Position numbers and translations under genes: made by a program. The notes below the pieces were generated by a model. The model searched no databases, was not told the origin of the DNA, and saw only the letters and a list, made by a program, of their open reading frames with translations. Positions 57,493 to 64,000 of a DNA stretch of 64,000 bases are shown piece after piece; positions within the stretch are counted from its first letter, which is position 1, and every line of letters starts with the position of its first letter. Origin of the DNA: Burkholderiales bacterium. GTDB taxonomy: Bacteria; Pseudomonadota; Gammaproteobacteria; Burkholderiales; Burkholderiaceae_E. The stretch covers positions 124,001 through 188,000 of the forward strand of contig JAPOKJ010000002.1 in NCBI GenBank assembly GCA_029977705.1. The letters are read 5' to 3'.

Positions 57493-58143
57493 TCAGTTGG
57501 ACTGACGAAGCATGCTGGCCTGGCGGGCCAAGGCGGTGATCTGCCCCCATTGCCTGTCCTTGACCAGTGCCGATGACACCATCCAGCTTCCGCCCACACA
57601 AAGGACATTGGGCAGCGCCAGGTAGCGTGATGCCATCTCGGGCTGAATACCTCCAGTGGGACAAAAACCGATGTCGGGAAAGGGACTGAACCAGGCCTTC
57701 AGCAGGTCCACCCCACCGACGGCCTGCGCCGGGAAAAGCTTGAGAAAGTCGAAACCGTCTGATCGGGCGCGCATGACCTCGCTCGCAGTCGCCACGCCCG
57801 GAAGCAAGGGCAGGCGCTCGCCGACGCAGGCGCGACCGATCTCCGGCAGGTAGCCAGGGCTGACGGCGAACTGGGCTCCCGCCCGGATGACGGCCGCCAC
57901 ATCCTGCTCGTTGCAAACCGTCCCAGCCCCCACCACAGCCTCAGGGAGTCGTTGCCGCAGGCACTCGATGACCTTGAGCGCGGTCTGGGTACGCAAGGTG
58001 ACCTCGAACACCTTGATCCCGCCTTCGAGCAGCGCTTCGCCAAGGGCGAGGGCATCGTCCAGTCGATCGATCACGATGACCGGTATGACCGGCCCGTGCT
58101 CGGTCAAGAAGCGGGACTGTACCGGCTGATGGGCATTTACCAT
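57493..58143 (-). CDS. eda: 2-dehydro-3-deoxy-phosphogluconate (KDPG) aldolase
   Basis: Cleaves KDPG to pyruvate and glyceraldehyde 3-phosphate, the second Entner-Doudoroff step. 216 residues. Catalytic E47 in VFEVTLRT and Schiff-base K135 in FLKLFPAQ are intact, along with the GAGTV and PTGGI phosphate loops. The start overlaps the end of edd by 7 bp, so the two are coupled. Confidence 0.96.
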   Translation of the reverse strand: MVNAHQPVQSRFLTEHGPVIPVIVIDRLDDALALGEALLEGGIKVFEVTLRTQTALKVIECLRQRLPEAVVGAGTVCNEQDVAAVIRAGAQFAVSPGYLPEIGRACVGERLPLLPGVATASEVMRARSDGFDFLKLFPAQAVGGVDLLKAWFSPFPDIGFCPTGGIQPEMASRYLALPNVLCVGGSWMVSSALVKDRQWGQITALARQASMLRQSN

Positions 58144-59927
58144 GCGCAGGCTCCCGACTCTGCAGTGCTGACAGTGGATCTGAACATGCCGAAAAGTCCC
58201 CGGCCCTGACCATACGACGCATCGGCGTCATGCGGGTTTTCCGCGGCCTTGCGATGGGCTGCATCGTGCTCGGATACCAGGAGTTCAAGCCTGCCGGTGA
58301 CGGCGTCGAGCCGGATCAGATCTCCGTCCTGGACCCGGGCCAGGAGTCCCCCTTCGGCGGCCTCTGGGCACACATGTATGGCCGCCGGGAACGCCCCCGA
58401 CGCGCCGCTCATCCTGCCATCGGTCACAAGCGCAACCCGATGGCCCTTGTCCTGGAGGACCGACAGCACTGAAGACAGCTTGTGAAGCTCGGGCATTCCA
58501 TTGGCTTTTGGCCCCTGGAACCTGACCACGACGACCACATCGCGATCGAGTCGGCCCGCCCTGAAAGCCTGCTCGAACCCCTCCTGGGTCGAGAACACCA
58601 TGGCGGGGGCCTCGATAAGCTGACGGTCCTGAGGAAACGACGAAGTCTTGATCACGGCGCGTCCCAGATTGCCCGCCAGGATTTGAAGGCCGCCACGAGG
58701 AGAAAATGGGTTCATGGGTGGGCGTATGACCTCGTGGTCCTCAGCCCTGACCGGTGCAACCCCATCGAGGATGTCGGCCATGCTGGCCCCGGAAATGGTG
58801 GCGACATCACCATGCAACAGCCCAGCCTTCCACAATTCCCGCAAGACGAGCAAAGGCCCCCCTGCCTTCTGAAAGTCATTCACGTCAGCATGGCCGTTGG
58901 GATAGACCCTGGCCAGCAAGGGCACTCCGGCCGACAGGATCCCGAAATCATCCCAATCGACCAGAATGCCTGCCGCACGGGCCACTGCGACCCAGTGGAT
59001 CAGGTGGTTCGTCGACCCACCGGTAGCCAGCAGCGCAATCATCGCATTCACGATCACGCGTTCATCGACCATGAGCCCGATGCAACTGCGCTCGGGTTGC
59101 GACTGACGCAGACGTATCAGGTTCGCAAGACTGTCCACAGCCCGACTCGTGGCGACCTTGCGATCCAGGCTATCGGGCGCGAGGAATGCACTTCCGGGCA
59201 CATGCAGGCCCATAGCCTCGAGCAACATCTGGTTGCTGTTGGCGGTGCCATAGAAGGTGCAGGTTCCGGGACTGTGATAGGCCGCCATTTCCGCCTGCAA
59301 TAGCGCGTCCCGACCGATCTCGCCCTTGGCATGGCGCTTGCGCACCTCTGCCTTTTCCTTGTTGGGCAGGCCGCTTCCCATGGGGCCGGCCGGAACAAAC
59401 ACCGTTGGCAGATGCCCGAAGTGGAGCGCCCCGATCAGCAGTCCGGGGACGATCTTGTCGCAAACACCCAAACAAAGCGCGCCATCAAAGACATCGTGGC
59501 TCAGGCCGATCGCGGTGGCTTGGGCAATCACATCACGCGAGAAAAGGCTCAGTTCCATGCCGGGCATGCCTTGCGTGATGCCGTCACACATCGCAGGCAC
59601 ACCGGAGGCCACCTGGCAGCCAAGGCCCAGATCCCGGGCACGCGCCTTGATCAGGGCAGGGTAGTCCCCATAAGGCTGATGGGCGGACAACATGTCGTTG
59701 TACGCGGAAATGATCGCCAGATTGGGAGGCTTCTCGGCCAGGATGCGGAACTTGTCGCTCGAGGGCATAGCCGCCCAGGCATGAGCCAGATTGGCACAGG
59801 CCATGCGATCGGCACTGCGAGGCCTGTTGAGCGCGATACGGGTGCGCGCCAGATAGCGATCACGGGTGATATGGCTTCGCGCCCGGATGCGATCGGTCAC
59901 ACGCGCTATGAGGGGATCAGTTTTCAT
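58137..59927 (-). CDS. edd: 6-phosphogluconate dehydratase
   Basis: Iron-sulfur dehydratase that forms KDPG from 6-phosphogluconate. 596 residues. IlvD/Edd family motifs: [23 protein letters not shown] and [15 protein letters not shown] hold the cluster Cys residues; [15 protein letters not shown] and [11 protein letters not shown] follow. Paralogue of ilvD in the same window. Upstream is an AT-rich 212-bp region with repeated ATTTTTGGTAA boxes, the likely control region, then the hexR-like gene. Confidence 0.96.
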   Translation of the reverse strand: MKTDPLIARVTDRIRARSHITRDRYLARTRIALNRPRSADRMACANLAHAWAAMPSSDKFRILAEKPPNLAIISAYNDMLSAHQPYGDYPALIKARARDLGLGCQVASGVPAMCDGITQGMPGMELSLFSRDVIAQATAIGLSHDVFDGALCLGVCDKIVPGLLIGALHFGHLPTVFVPAGPMGSGLPNKEKAEVRKRHAKGEIGRDALLQAEMAAYHSPGTCTFYGTANSNQMLLEAMGLHVPGSAFLAPDSLDRKVATSRAVDSLANLIRLRQSQPERSCIGLMVDERVIVNAMIALLATGGSTNHLIHWVAVARAAGILVDWDDFGILSAGVPLLARVYPNGHADVNDFQKAGGPLLVLRELWKAGLLHGDVATISGASMADILDGVAPVRAEDHEVIRPPMNPFSPRGGLQILAGNLGRAVIKTSSFPQDRQLIEAPAMVFSTQEGFEQAFRAGRLDRDVVVVVRFQGPKANGMPELHKLSSVLSVLQDKGHRVALVTDGRMSGASGAFPAAIHVCPEAAEGGLLARVQDGDLIRLDAVTGRLELLVSEHDAAHRKAAENPHDADASYGQGRGLFGMFRSTVSTAESGACAW

Positions 59928-59977
59928 CGGTTTTCAGGGTCCGGAGCCACGCCATTCTCTTGAGCGGCAACATCCGG

Positions 59978-60021
59978 ATTTTTGGTAACTCAAGTAGTTT
60001 ATTTTTGGTAATTATGTTACA
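59978..60021. promoter_or_regulatory. candidate HexR operator region upstream of edd
   Basis: ATTTTTGGTAA occurs twice (59978-59988 and 60001-60011), 23 bp apart centre to centre, about two helical turns. The second copy extends to GGTAATTATGTTACA (60007-60021); its complement matches the reported HexR consensus TGTAATTAAATTACA at 11 of 15 positions. It lies 50-95 bp before the edd start in AT-rich DNA. Confidence 0.5.
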
Positions 60022-60139
60022 TAACGAATAAAAAAATCAAGCCCCGACATCGCATGGAGGCCTGCCCTGCATCGGCATTGCTCTAAAAATACGGGCGTTG
60101 CAGCGGTCACACGAGGCGGTGACTGCCCGGCCAATCGCA

Positions 60140-61000
60140 TCAGGCGCGATACCGCTTCCTGCGCAGATTCCGCTTGATCTGGGCGAGCATGGGACGCAAC
60201 GATCCGGCGTCCATACGCAGCGCCACCCCTGTTGCGAGGATGTCCACGATCACCAGGTGCAGGATGCGTGACACCATGGGGCTGTATTGCTCGTACCCCT
60301 CGGGATGATCGGCCTGAATGAACACATCGGCCCTCTCCGACAGGGGCGACCCGCTGGCAGTGATCGCAATGGTCCTGGCACCCTTGCGCCGGGCGATTTC
60401 GCAGGCATCGAGCAGGTCCCGGCTGCGCCCGGAGTTGGAAATGATGACTGCACAGTCCCGCACTCCCAACATGGTGGCCGCCATGATTTGCACATGGCCA
60501 TCTGCAAACGCGACCGTATTGCCACCAAGCCGGAAAAACTTGTGCTGCGCATCCTGGGCGACGATGCCGGAATTGCCGACCCCATAGAACTCGATTCGCC
60601 CCTTGAGCTTAATCGTCTGTGCAAGCGCGTCGATGGCCGTCTCCAGGGCTGCGCTGCCGGATTCATCCCGGTAACGCAGCAGCGCACTGGCCGTGTTGTC
60701 GAGGATCTTGCGCATCAGGGTGGCAGTATCGTCGCCCTCGCCGACGGCGCGGTGCACGAAGGGAACCCCCTGACCGGCACTGCTCGCGGCAAGCTTGAGC
60801 TTGAAGTCACTCAAACCTGCAAATCCCATGCTGCGGCAAAACCGCAGCACCGTGGGCTTGCTGACGTCGGCCTTCTCGGCCAGCATGCCAACGGGTAGTG
60901 AAGCGAAGGCGCGAGGATCAGCCAACACCAGTTCAGCGACGCGGCGCTCCGAGGCCGACAGACCAGCCAGACTGGATTGGATGCGCTCGACAAGGTTCAT
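60140..61000 (-). CDS. hexR: RpiR-family transcription regulator, HexR-like
   Basis: Sugar-phosphate-responsive regulator of 286 residues. N-terminal HTH of RpiR type (about 10-75: LSASERRVAELVL, LAEKADVSKPTVLRFCRSMGFAGLSDFKLKLA) and a SIS domain (from about 134: GRIEFYGVGNSGIVAQDAQHKF, ISNSGRSRDLLDACEIARRKGA). HexR binds KDPG and controls glk, edd, eda and zwf in proteobacteria; position between glk and edd supports that role. 89 bp after glk and 212 bp before edd. Confidence 0.88.
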   Translation of the reverse strand: MNLVERIQSSLAGLSASERRVAELVLADPRAFASLPVGMLAEKADVSKPTVLRFCRSMGFAGLSDFKLKLAASSAGQGVPFVHRAVGEGDDTATLMRKILDNTASALLRYRDESGSAALETAIDALAQTIKLKGRIEFYGVGNSGIVAQDAQHKFFRLGGNTVAFADGHVQIMAATMLGVRDCAVIISNSGRSRDLLDACEIARRKGARTIAITASGSPLSERADVFIQADHPEGYEQYSPMVSRILHLVIVDILATGVALRMDAGSLRPMLAQIKRNLRRKRYRA

Positions 61001-61089
61001 GACGCGGGAAGGGTCGCTGCTTCAGAAGTGACGAAGAGTACCAAAGCGTCCAATCCGGATGACAAACGGGCGAGTACGACCCAGATGGT

Positions 61090-62061
61090 TCATCCATCCA
61101 GTGCCCGGGCGGCGCCGGTCAACCCTGGCCACGGAGCGGTAATGACATAAACCGGGACGCTTTCAAGCCATGCGCGATAACGCCCCTTGTCCACGAACCG
61201 TTCACGAAAGGATGAGCCCGGGAAATAATCCCCAAGCCCGGGCACGATGCCTCCCCCCAGATAGACACCCCCGCGGGCGCCGAGCGTCAGCGCCAGGTTC
61301 GAAGCCACGGTCCCCAGGAATGCGCAAAAATGCGCCAGCGCCTCGATGCAATCGGCGCACTCGCGACGCAGCGCCCGGCTGGAGATTTCGGCGGGGCTCA
61401 AGTCGAGCGCCTGACGCTGGTTGAGTGCGCACACCGCATCGTAGAGGTTGCGAAGACCCTGGCCCGACAGCGCCCGCTCGGCCGAGACATGTCCAGTCTT
61501 GCGCCGAATATGCGCGATCAAGGCAGCTTCACGTTCGTTGCTGGCCGGTAGCGTGACATGACCGCCTTCTCCGGCGATCGGCGTCCACCGGCCGCTTCCC
61601 GGGATCAGACCAGATACTCCAAGCCCCGTCCCGGGCCCCAACACGGCCAGGGGAGAACCCTCCACAGGATGCGTCCCGCCCACCTGGGTCCGTTCGCTCT
61701 CCTTGAGATCCGGCAGGGCCAGCGCCAGCGCCGTGAAATCATTGATCACCTGCAGGCGCTCGAATCCAAGGTTCTGCCTGAGCGCTGAAATCGAGAAACG
61801 CCAGGGATGGTTGGTCATGCTGACCTCGTCCCCGAGAACCGGCGTTGCGACCCCAAGCGCCCCGATGACAGGACGCTGCCCCGCCGCCCCGTCCAGATCG
61901 GACAAGTACTGTCTGATCGCATCGGCGGGTCCGGCAAAGGCCGCGCACGAGAGGGAGCGGGCGTGACAGATGTCTCCCCCGGGATGCATTTGAAGGGCGA
62001 ATCGGGCATTTGTGCCTCCGATGTCGCCCAGCAGGCGGGGAAAGGTCAATTCGGCTTTCAT
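61090..62061 (-). CDS. glk: glucokinase
   Basis: ATP-dependent phosphorylation of glucose to glucose 6-phosphate. 323 residues of the bacterial Glk type. Phosphate-1 motif GDIGGTNARF at 12-21, INDFTALA with the catalytic Asp, AVLGPGTGLGVSGL adenosine motif and GGGIVPGLGDYF near the end. Divergent from lacI. A perfect 16-bp palindrome covers the predicted -35 of its promoter, implying control by that LacI protein. Confidence 0.95.
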   Translation of the reverse strand: MKAELTFPRLLGDIGGTNARFALQMHPGGDICHARSLSCAAFAGPADAIRQYLSDLDGAAGQRPVIGALGVATPVLGDEVSMTNHPWRFSISALRQNLGFERLQVINDFTALALALPDLKESERTQVGGTHPVEGSPLAVLGPGTGLGVSGLIPGSGRWTPIAGEGGHVTLPASNEREAALIAHIRRKTGHVSAERALSGQGLRNLYDAVCALNQRQALDLSPAEISSRALRRECADCIEALAHFCAFLGTVASNLALTLGARGGVYLGGGIVPGLGDYFPGSSFRERFVDKGRYRAWLESVPVYVITAPWPGLTGAARALDG

Positions 62062-62091
62062 GATCAGGCTGGGACTCCCGGAGAAACCTGG

Positions 62092-62120
62092 ATGATGCGA
62101 TACTTTGAAAGCGCTTTCAA
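62092..62120 (-). promoter_or_regulatory. candidate glk promoter
   Basis: Minus strand: TTGAAA (62115-62120), 17 bp spacer, CATCAT (62092-62097). The -35 is inside the LacI-type palindrome, so binding would block polymerase. Confidence 0.5.
62105..62120. promoter_or_regulatory. LacI-family operator at the glk promoter
   Basis: TTGAAAGCGCTTTCAA, a perfect 16-bp palindrome with the central CG typical of LacI/GalR sites. Same core as at 63335-63352. Confidence 0.8.
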
Positions 62121-62170
62121 GTTGCCTCCCATGCGCACGAGGTATTGGGGGGATTCAGCCTCCCGGCCCG

Positions 62171-62190
62171 TATAATCGAAAACGCTTTCA
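62171..62190 (+). promoter_or_regulatory. lacI-type gene promoter -10 with overlapping operator
   Basis: TATAAT (62171-62176) followed directly by CGAAAACGCTTTCA (62177-62190), 12 of 14 matches to TGAAAGCGCTTTCA. Autoregulation is inferred. No good -35 was seen. Confidence 0.65.
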
Positions 62191-62199
62191 CCCTTTCCG

Positions 62200-63249
62200 A
62201 TGGATGCCCTCGCCATGACGCCAGGCCCCGACGACAATCCCCCGCACGCGCCCGGACAGGCCTCACTGAAGATGGTTGCCGACGAGGCTGGTGTGTCGCC
62301 CAGTACGGTCTCCCGATTTCTAAATGGCACGGCCAAGGTTGCAGAGCACAAACGGGTGGCCATCGAGGCGGCCATTCGCAAGCTTCACTTCGTGGCAAAC
62401 CCCATGGCCAGCAGCCTGGCCGGCGGCAAGAGTCGCTGCATCGGAGTGATTACACAGGATCTGAGCAGCCCATTTTACGGCCAGGCACTTCTCGGCATCG
62501 AAGATGTACTGACCGAGGCGCAATTTCAACCCCTGTTCATGAGCGGCCACTGGCGGGAAGAAGACGAGCGCCGCTGCATTGCCTCGCTGGAAGGCCGTCG
62601 CGTCGATGGCCTCATCATCCTGAGCGCCTGTCTGCCCGACGAAGTCTTGTTGGAACAGGCGCAGCGCACCCCGATGGTCATGACGGGCCGAAGCCTGCAG
62701 GGAGAAGGTCTGGTCAGCCTAGGCTTCGACGACTTCGAGGGGGCCCGACTGGCCACCGAGCATCTGATCGAGCGCGGCCACCGCCAGATTGCCTTCATTC
62801 GCGGCACCCAGAATCATCCAGACGCGACCGAGCGCTATGGCGGGTTCCGCGCCGCTTTGAAGGCTCATGGCCTGGAGTTCGACCCCCGCCTCGTGGTGCA
62901 GGGCCACTTCCTCGAGAACGGTGGCTACGCCGCGACCAAAGCCTTGATCAAGAACGGTGTGCCCTTTTCGGCGATTTTCGCCGCCAATGACCAGATGGCG
63001 TTTGGTGCCATTCTGGCCCTGCATGAAGCATCGCTGAGGGTCCCGGAACATGTTTCCGTTGTCGGCTTCGATGACCTCACAGCATCGACCTATTTCGTTC
63101 CACCCCTGACCACTGTACGTCATTCGATGTACGAGATCGGTCGCCTCGCTGCCAAAGCGATCATTCACGCCATCCGGGGCGAAGCGGCAGAGGTGGCGGT
63201 CCCCTTGCCAGAACTGGTCGTCAGGGCCTCCACGGCAGCGGTTGGCTAG
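62200..63249 (+). CDS. LacI family transcription regulator
   Basis: DNA-binding repressor of 349 residues. HTH and hinge at about 22-67 (LKMVADEAGVSPSTVSRFLNG, then KLHFVANPMASSLA), followed by a periplasmic-binding-protein-like effector domain (IGVITQDLSSPFYGQALLGIE, RRVDGLIILSA, ERGHRQIAFIRG, FAANDQMAFGAILAL, VSVVGFDD). Start at ATG 62200 or ATG 62215; neither has a clear ribosome binding site. Three operators of one type at glk, its own promoter and the sugar ABC gene define its probable regulon. The effector is likely the imported sugar or a phosphate of it. Confidence 0.92.
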   Translation: MDALAMTPGPDDNPPHAPGQASLKMVADEAGVSPSTVSRFLNGTAKVAEHKRVAIEAAIRKLHFVANPMASSLAGGKSRCIGVITQDLSSPFYGQALLGIEDVLTEAQFQPLFMSGHWREEDERRCIASLEGRRVDGLIILSACLPDEVLLEQAQRTPMVMTGRSLQGEGLVSLGFDDFEGARLATEHLIERGHRQIAFIRGTQNHPDATERYGGFRAALKAHGLEFDPRLVVQGHFLENGGYAATKALIKNGVPFSAIFAANDQMAFGAILALHEASLRVPEHVSVVGFDDLTASTYFVPPLTTVRHSMYEIGRLAAKAIIHAIRGEAAEVAVPLPELVVRASTAAVG

Positions 63250-63298
63250 ACGGCCGACTGCCCCCTCCCCGCCGACGCAGGCTCGTCGCCGCCGGGGT

Positions 63299-63327
63299 TT
63301 GACAGCGTGCAGGCGATTGCCTATGAT
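63299..63327 (+). promoter_or_regulatory. strong sigma-70 promoter of the sugar ABC transporter
   Basis: TTGACA (63299-63304), 17 bp spacer, TATGAT (63322-63327). Perfect -35 and 5 of 6 at -10. The operator at 63335-63352 covers the transcription start. Confidence 0.85.
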
Positions 63328-63334
63328 CGCCACT

Positions 63335-63352
63335 TATGAAAGCGCTTTCATA
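63335..63352. promoter_or_regulatory. LacI-family operator at the sugar ABC transporter promoter
   Basis: TATGAAAGCGCTTTCATA, a perfect 18-bp palindrome at the predicted transcription start, 30 bp before the ATG. Confidence 0.85.
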
Positions 63353-63381
63353 TCTATGATTGCCGGCTCGGCAAGTGTCCG

Positions 63382-64000
63382 ATGATGACCTACCCTGACG
63401 GCATGTTCCCGTCCAGACTCCGAGAGCCCGAGAAGGCCCGCCGGGTCGGGCGGCGCCTCGCGCTGGGTGCGGGACTGGCCGGGCTCGGCGTGTTGGGGAC
63501 AGCAAGGCAGGTACCGGCCGGCGAGCGGTCCGACGTGGTTCGCGTCGCCGCCTACCCCGCCGTCGACCAGATTGTGCGTGCGGCCGTGCCGGCATGGAAG
63601 CGCCTGCATCCGGGGATTCAGGTGGAGGTGGTCAGCCGCGAATTTTCCGATCACCACACCGCCATGACGACCGCCCTGTCGACCCGTAGCCACCTGCCCG
63701 ACCTGATGGCCGTGGAGGTGGGCTATCTCGGGCGCTTTGCGCACAGCGGCGGCTTCGTCGACTTGCGCCAGGCCCCGTACGATGCCCTTCGCCATCAGTC
63801 CGACTGGGTAGGCTACAGCCTGAACCAGGCGACGACTGCCGGCGGGGCACTCATGGCCCTGCCCAGCGATATCGGGCCCGGAACAATGTTCTACCGCAAG
63901 GATATTCTCGATCGCAGTGCAACCGCCCCCGAAGCGCTGACGGCAACCTGGGACGACTTCGTTGCAGCGGGCCGCAACATCCGGGACAAGACAGGCGCCT
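63382..64000 (+). CDS. ABC transporter extracellular solute-binding protein (sugar type), truncated by the window edge
   Basis: First 206 residues of a family 1 solute-binding protein. ATG 63382 is the first start after the operator that stays open; an ATG at 63356 ends within ten codons. The N terminus has RRVGRRLALGAGLAGLGVLG, a Tat- or Sec-type signal. Mature features: VVRVAAYPAVDQIVRAAVPAWKRLHPGIQVEVV, LPDLMAVEVGYLGRFAHSGGFVDL and PSDIGPGTMFYRKDILD, typical of sugar receptors such as those for glucose or mannose. Permeases and ATPase presumably follow outside the window. Given glk and the Entner-Doudoroff genes nearby, glucose is the likeliest substrate. Confidence 0.88.
   Translation, partial: MMTYPDGMFPSRLREPEKARRVGRRLALGAGLAGLGVLGTARQVPAGERSDVVRVAAYPAVDQIVRAAVPAWKRLHPGIQVEVVSREFSDHHTAMTTALSTRSHLPDLMAVEVGYLGRFAHSGGFVDLRQAPYDALRHQSDWVGYSLNQATTAGGALMALPSDIGPGTMFYRKDILDRSATAPEALTATWDDFVAAGRNIRDKTGA

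Noticed and set aside
53815-64000. Genomic island integrated at tRNA-Thr
   Set aside because: No integrase, no repeat of the tRNA 3' end and no sharp change in composition were found, so it is kept only as a question in the findings.

Overview
This 64 kb window reads as an ordinary stretch of chromosome from a high-GC betaproteobacterium, most likely order Burkholderiales. The evidence is gene content and synteny: fur-bamE-dapB, hrcA/nadK/recN, grpE-dnaK-dnaJ, zapA followed by 6S RNA, the small Trp-rich protein family, a Bug-type (TctC) solute receptor and malonyl-CoA decarboxylase. No insertion sequence, phage, integrase, CRISPR array or plasmid function was seen. Genus cannot be fixed from the sequence alone. 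All numbers here come from reading the sequence by eye; no database search was run.

Layout, left half. 1-4.1 kb: NAD-dependent formate dehydrogenase (fdsA runs off the left edge; a NuoE-NuoF fused beta subunit). 4.2-9.9 kb: M16 peptidase, an acyl-CoA dehydrogenase interrupted by one in-frame TAG, and a Tat-type carboxylesterase. 9.9-14.7 kb (minus): grpE, dnaK, a GNAT acetyltransferase, dnaJ, dgkA. 14.8-17.9 kb: MFS permease translationally coupled to an FAD amine oxidoreductase, then kbp. 18.0-20.7 kb (minus): hrcA, an NTF2-like gene, hemH, divergent from nadK-recN. 23.6 kb: an unrecognised membrane-anchored protein. 24.5-28.9 kb (minus): fur overlapping the four-gene Anbu cluster (ATP-grasp, alpha-E, transglutaminase, Anbu protease), divergent from bamE-dapB. 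30.5-35.1 kb (minus): a tightly overlapped ParA / TldD-like / TldE-like / ChaN cassette. 35.2-38.5 kb: dsbD, then zapB-like, zapA and 6S RNA.

Layout, right half. 38.6-44.6 kb: EVE-domain protein, CoA-transferase and acyl-CoA ligase converging on a Bug receptor and malonyl-CoA decarboxylase, plausibly a dicarboxylate activation and decarboxylation module. 44.7-48.3 kb: lgt, ilvD, small Trp-rich protein, cytochrome c. 48.3-48.8 kb: gene-free but structured, with a strong orphan intrinsic terminator. 48.8-52.4 kb: livHMGF branched-chain amino acid ABC transporter (no receptor gene in view). 52.4-53.5 kb: ferredoxin-type flavin reductase. 53.7 kb: tRNA-Thr(CGT).

Right end, 54-64 kb: two TauD-type dioxygenases, a GFA-family protein and an SMP-30 lactonase, then a complete glucose/Entner-Doudoroff block: glk, hexR-like regulator, edd, eda on the minus strand, and a LacI-family regulator plus the start of a sugar ABC transporter on the plus strand. 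Three near-identical palindromes (TGAAAGCGCTTTCA core) lie at the promoters of glk, lacI and the ABC operon, so a complete local sugar regulon can be read directly from the sequence. A second set of elements, repeated ATTTTTGGTAA boxes, lies upstream of edd and is a candidate HexR operator.

Most interesting items: the LacI palindrome regulon, the fur-Anbu translational coupling, the ParA-TldD/E-ChaN cassette, the premature stop in the acyl-CoA dehydrogenase, and the structured orphan-terminator region before livH.
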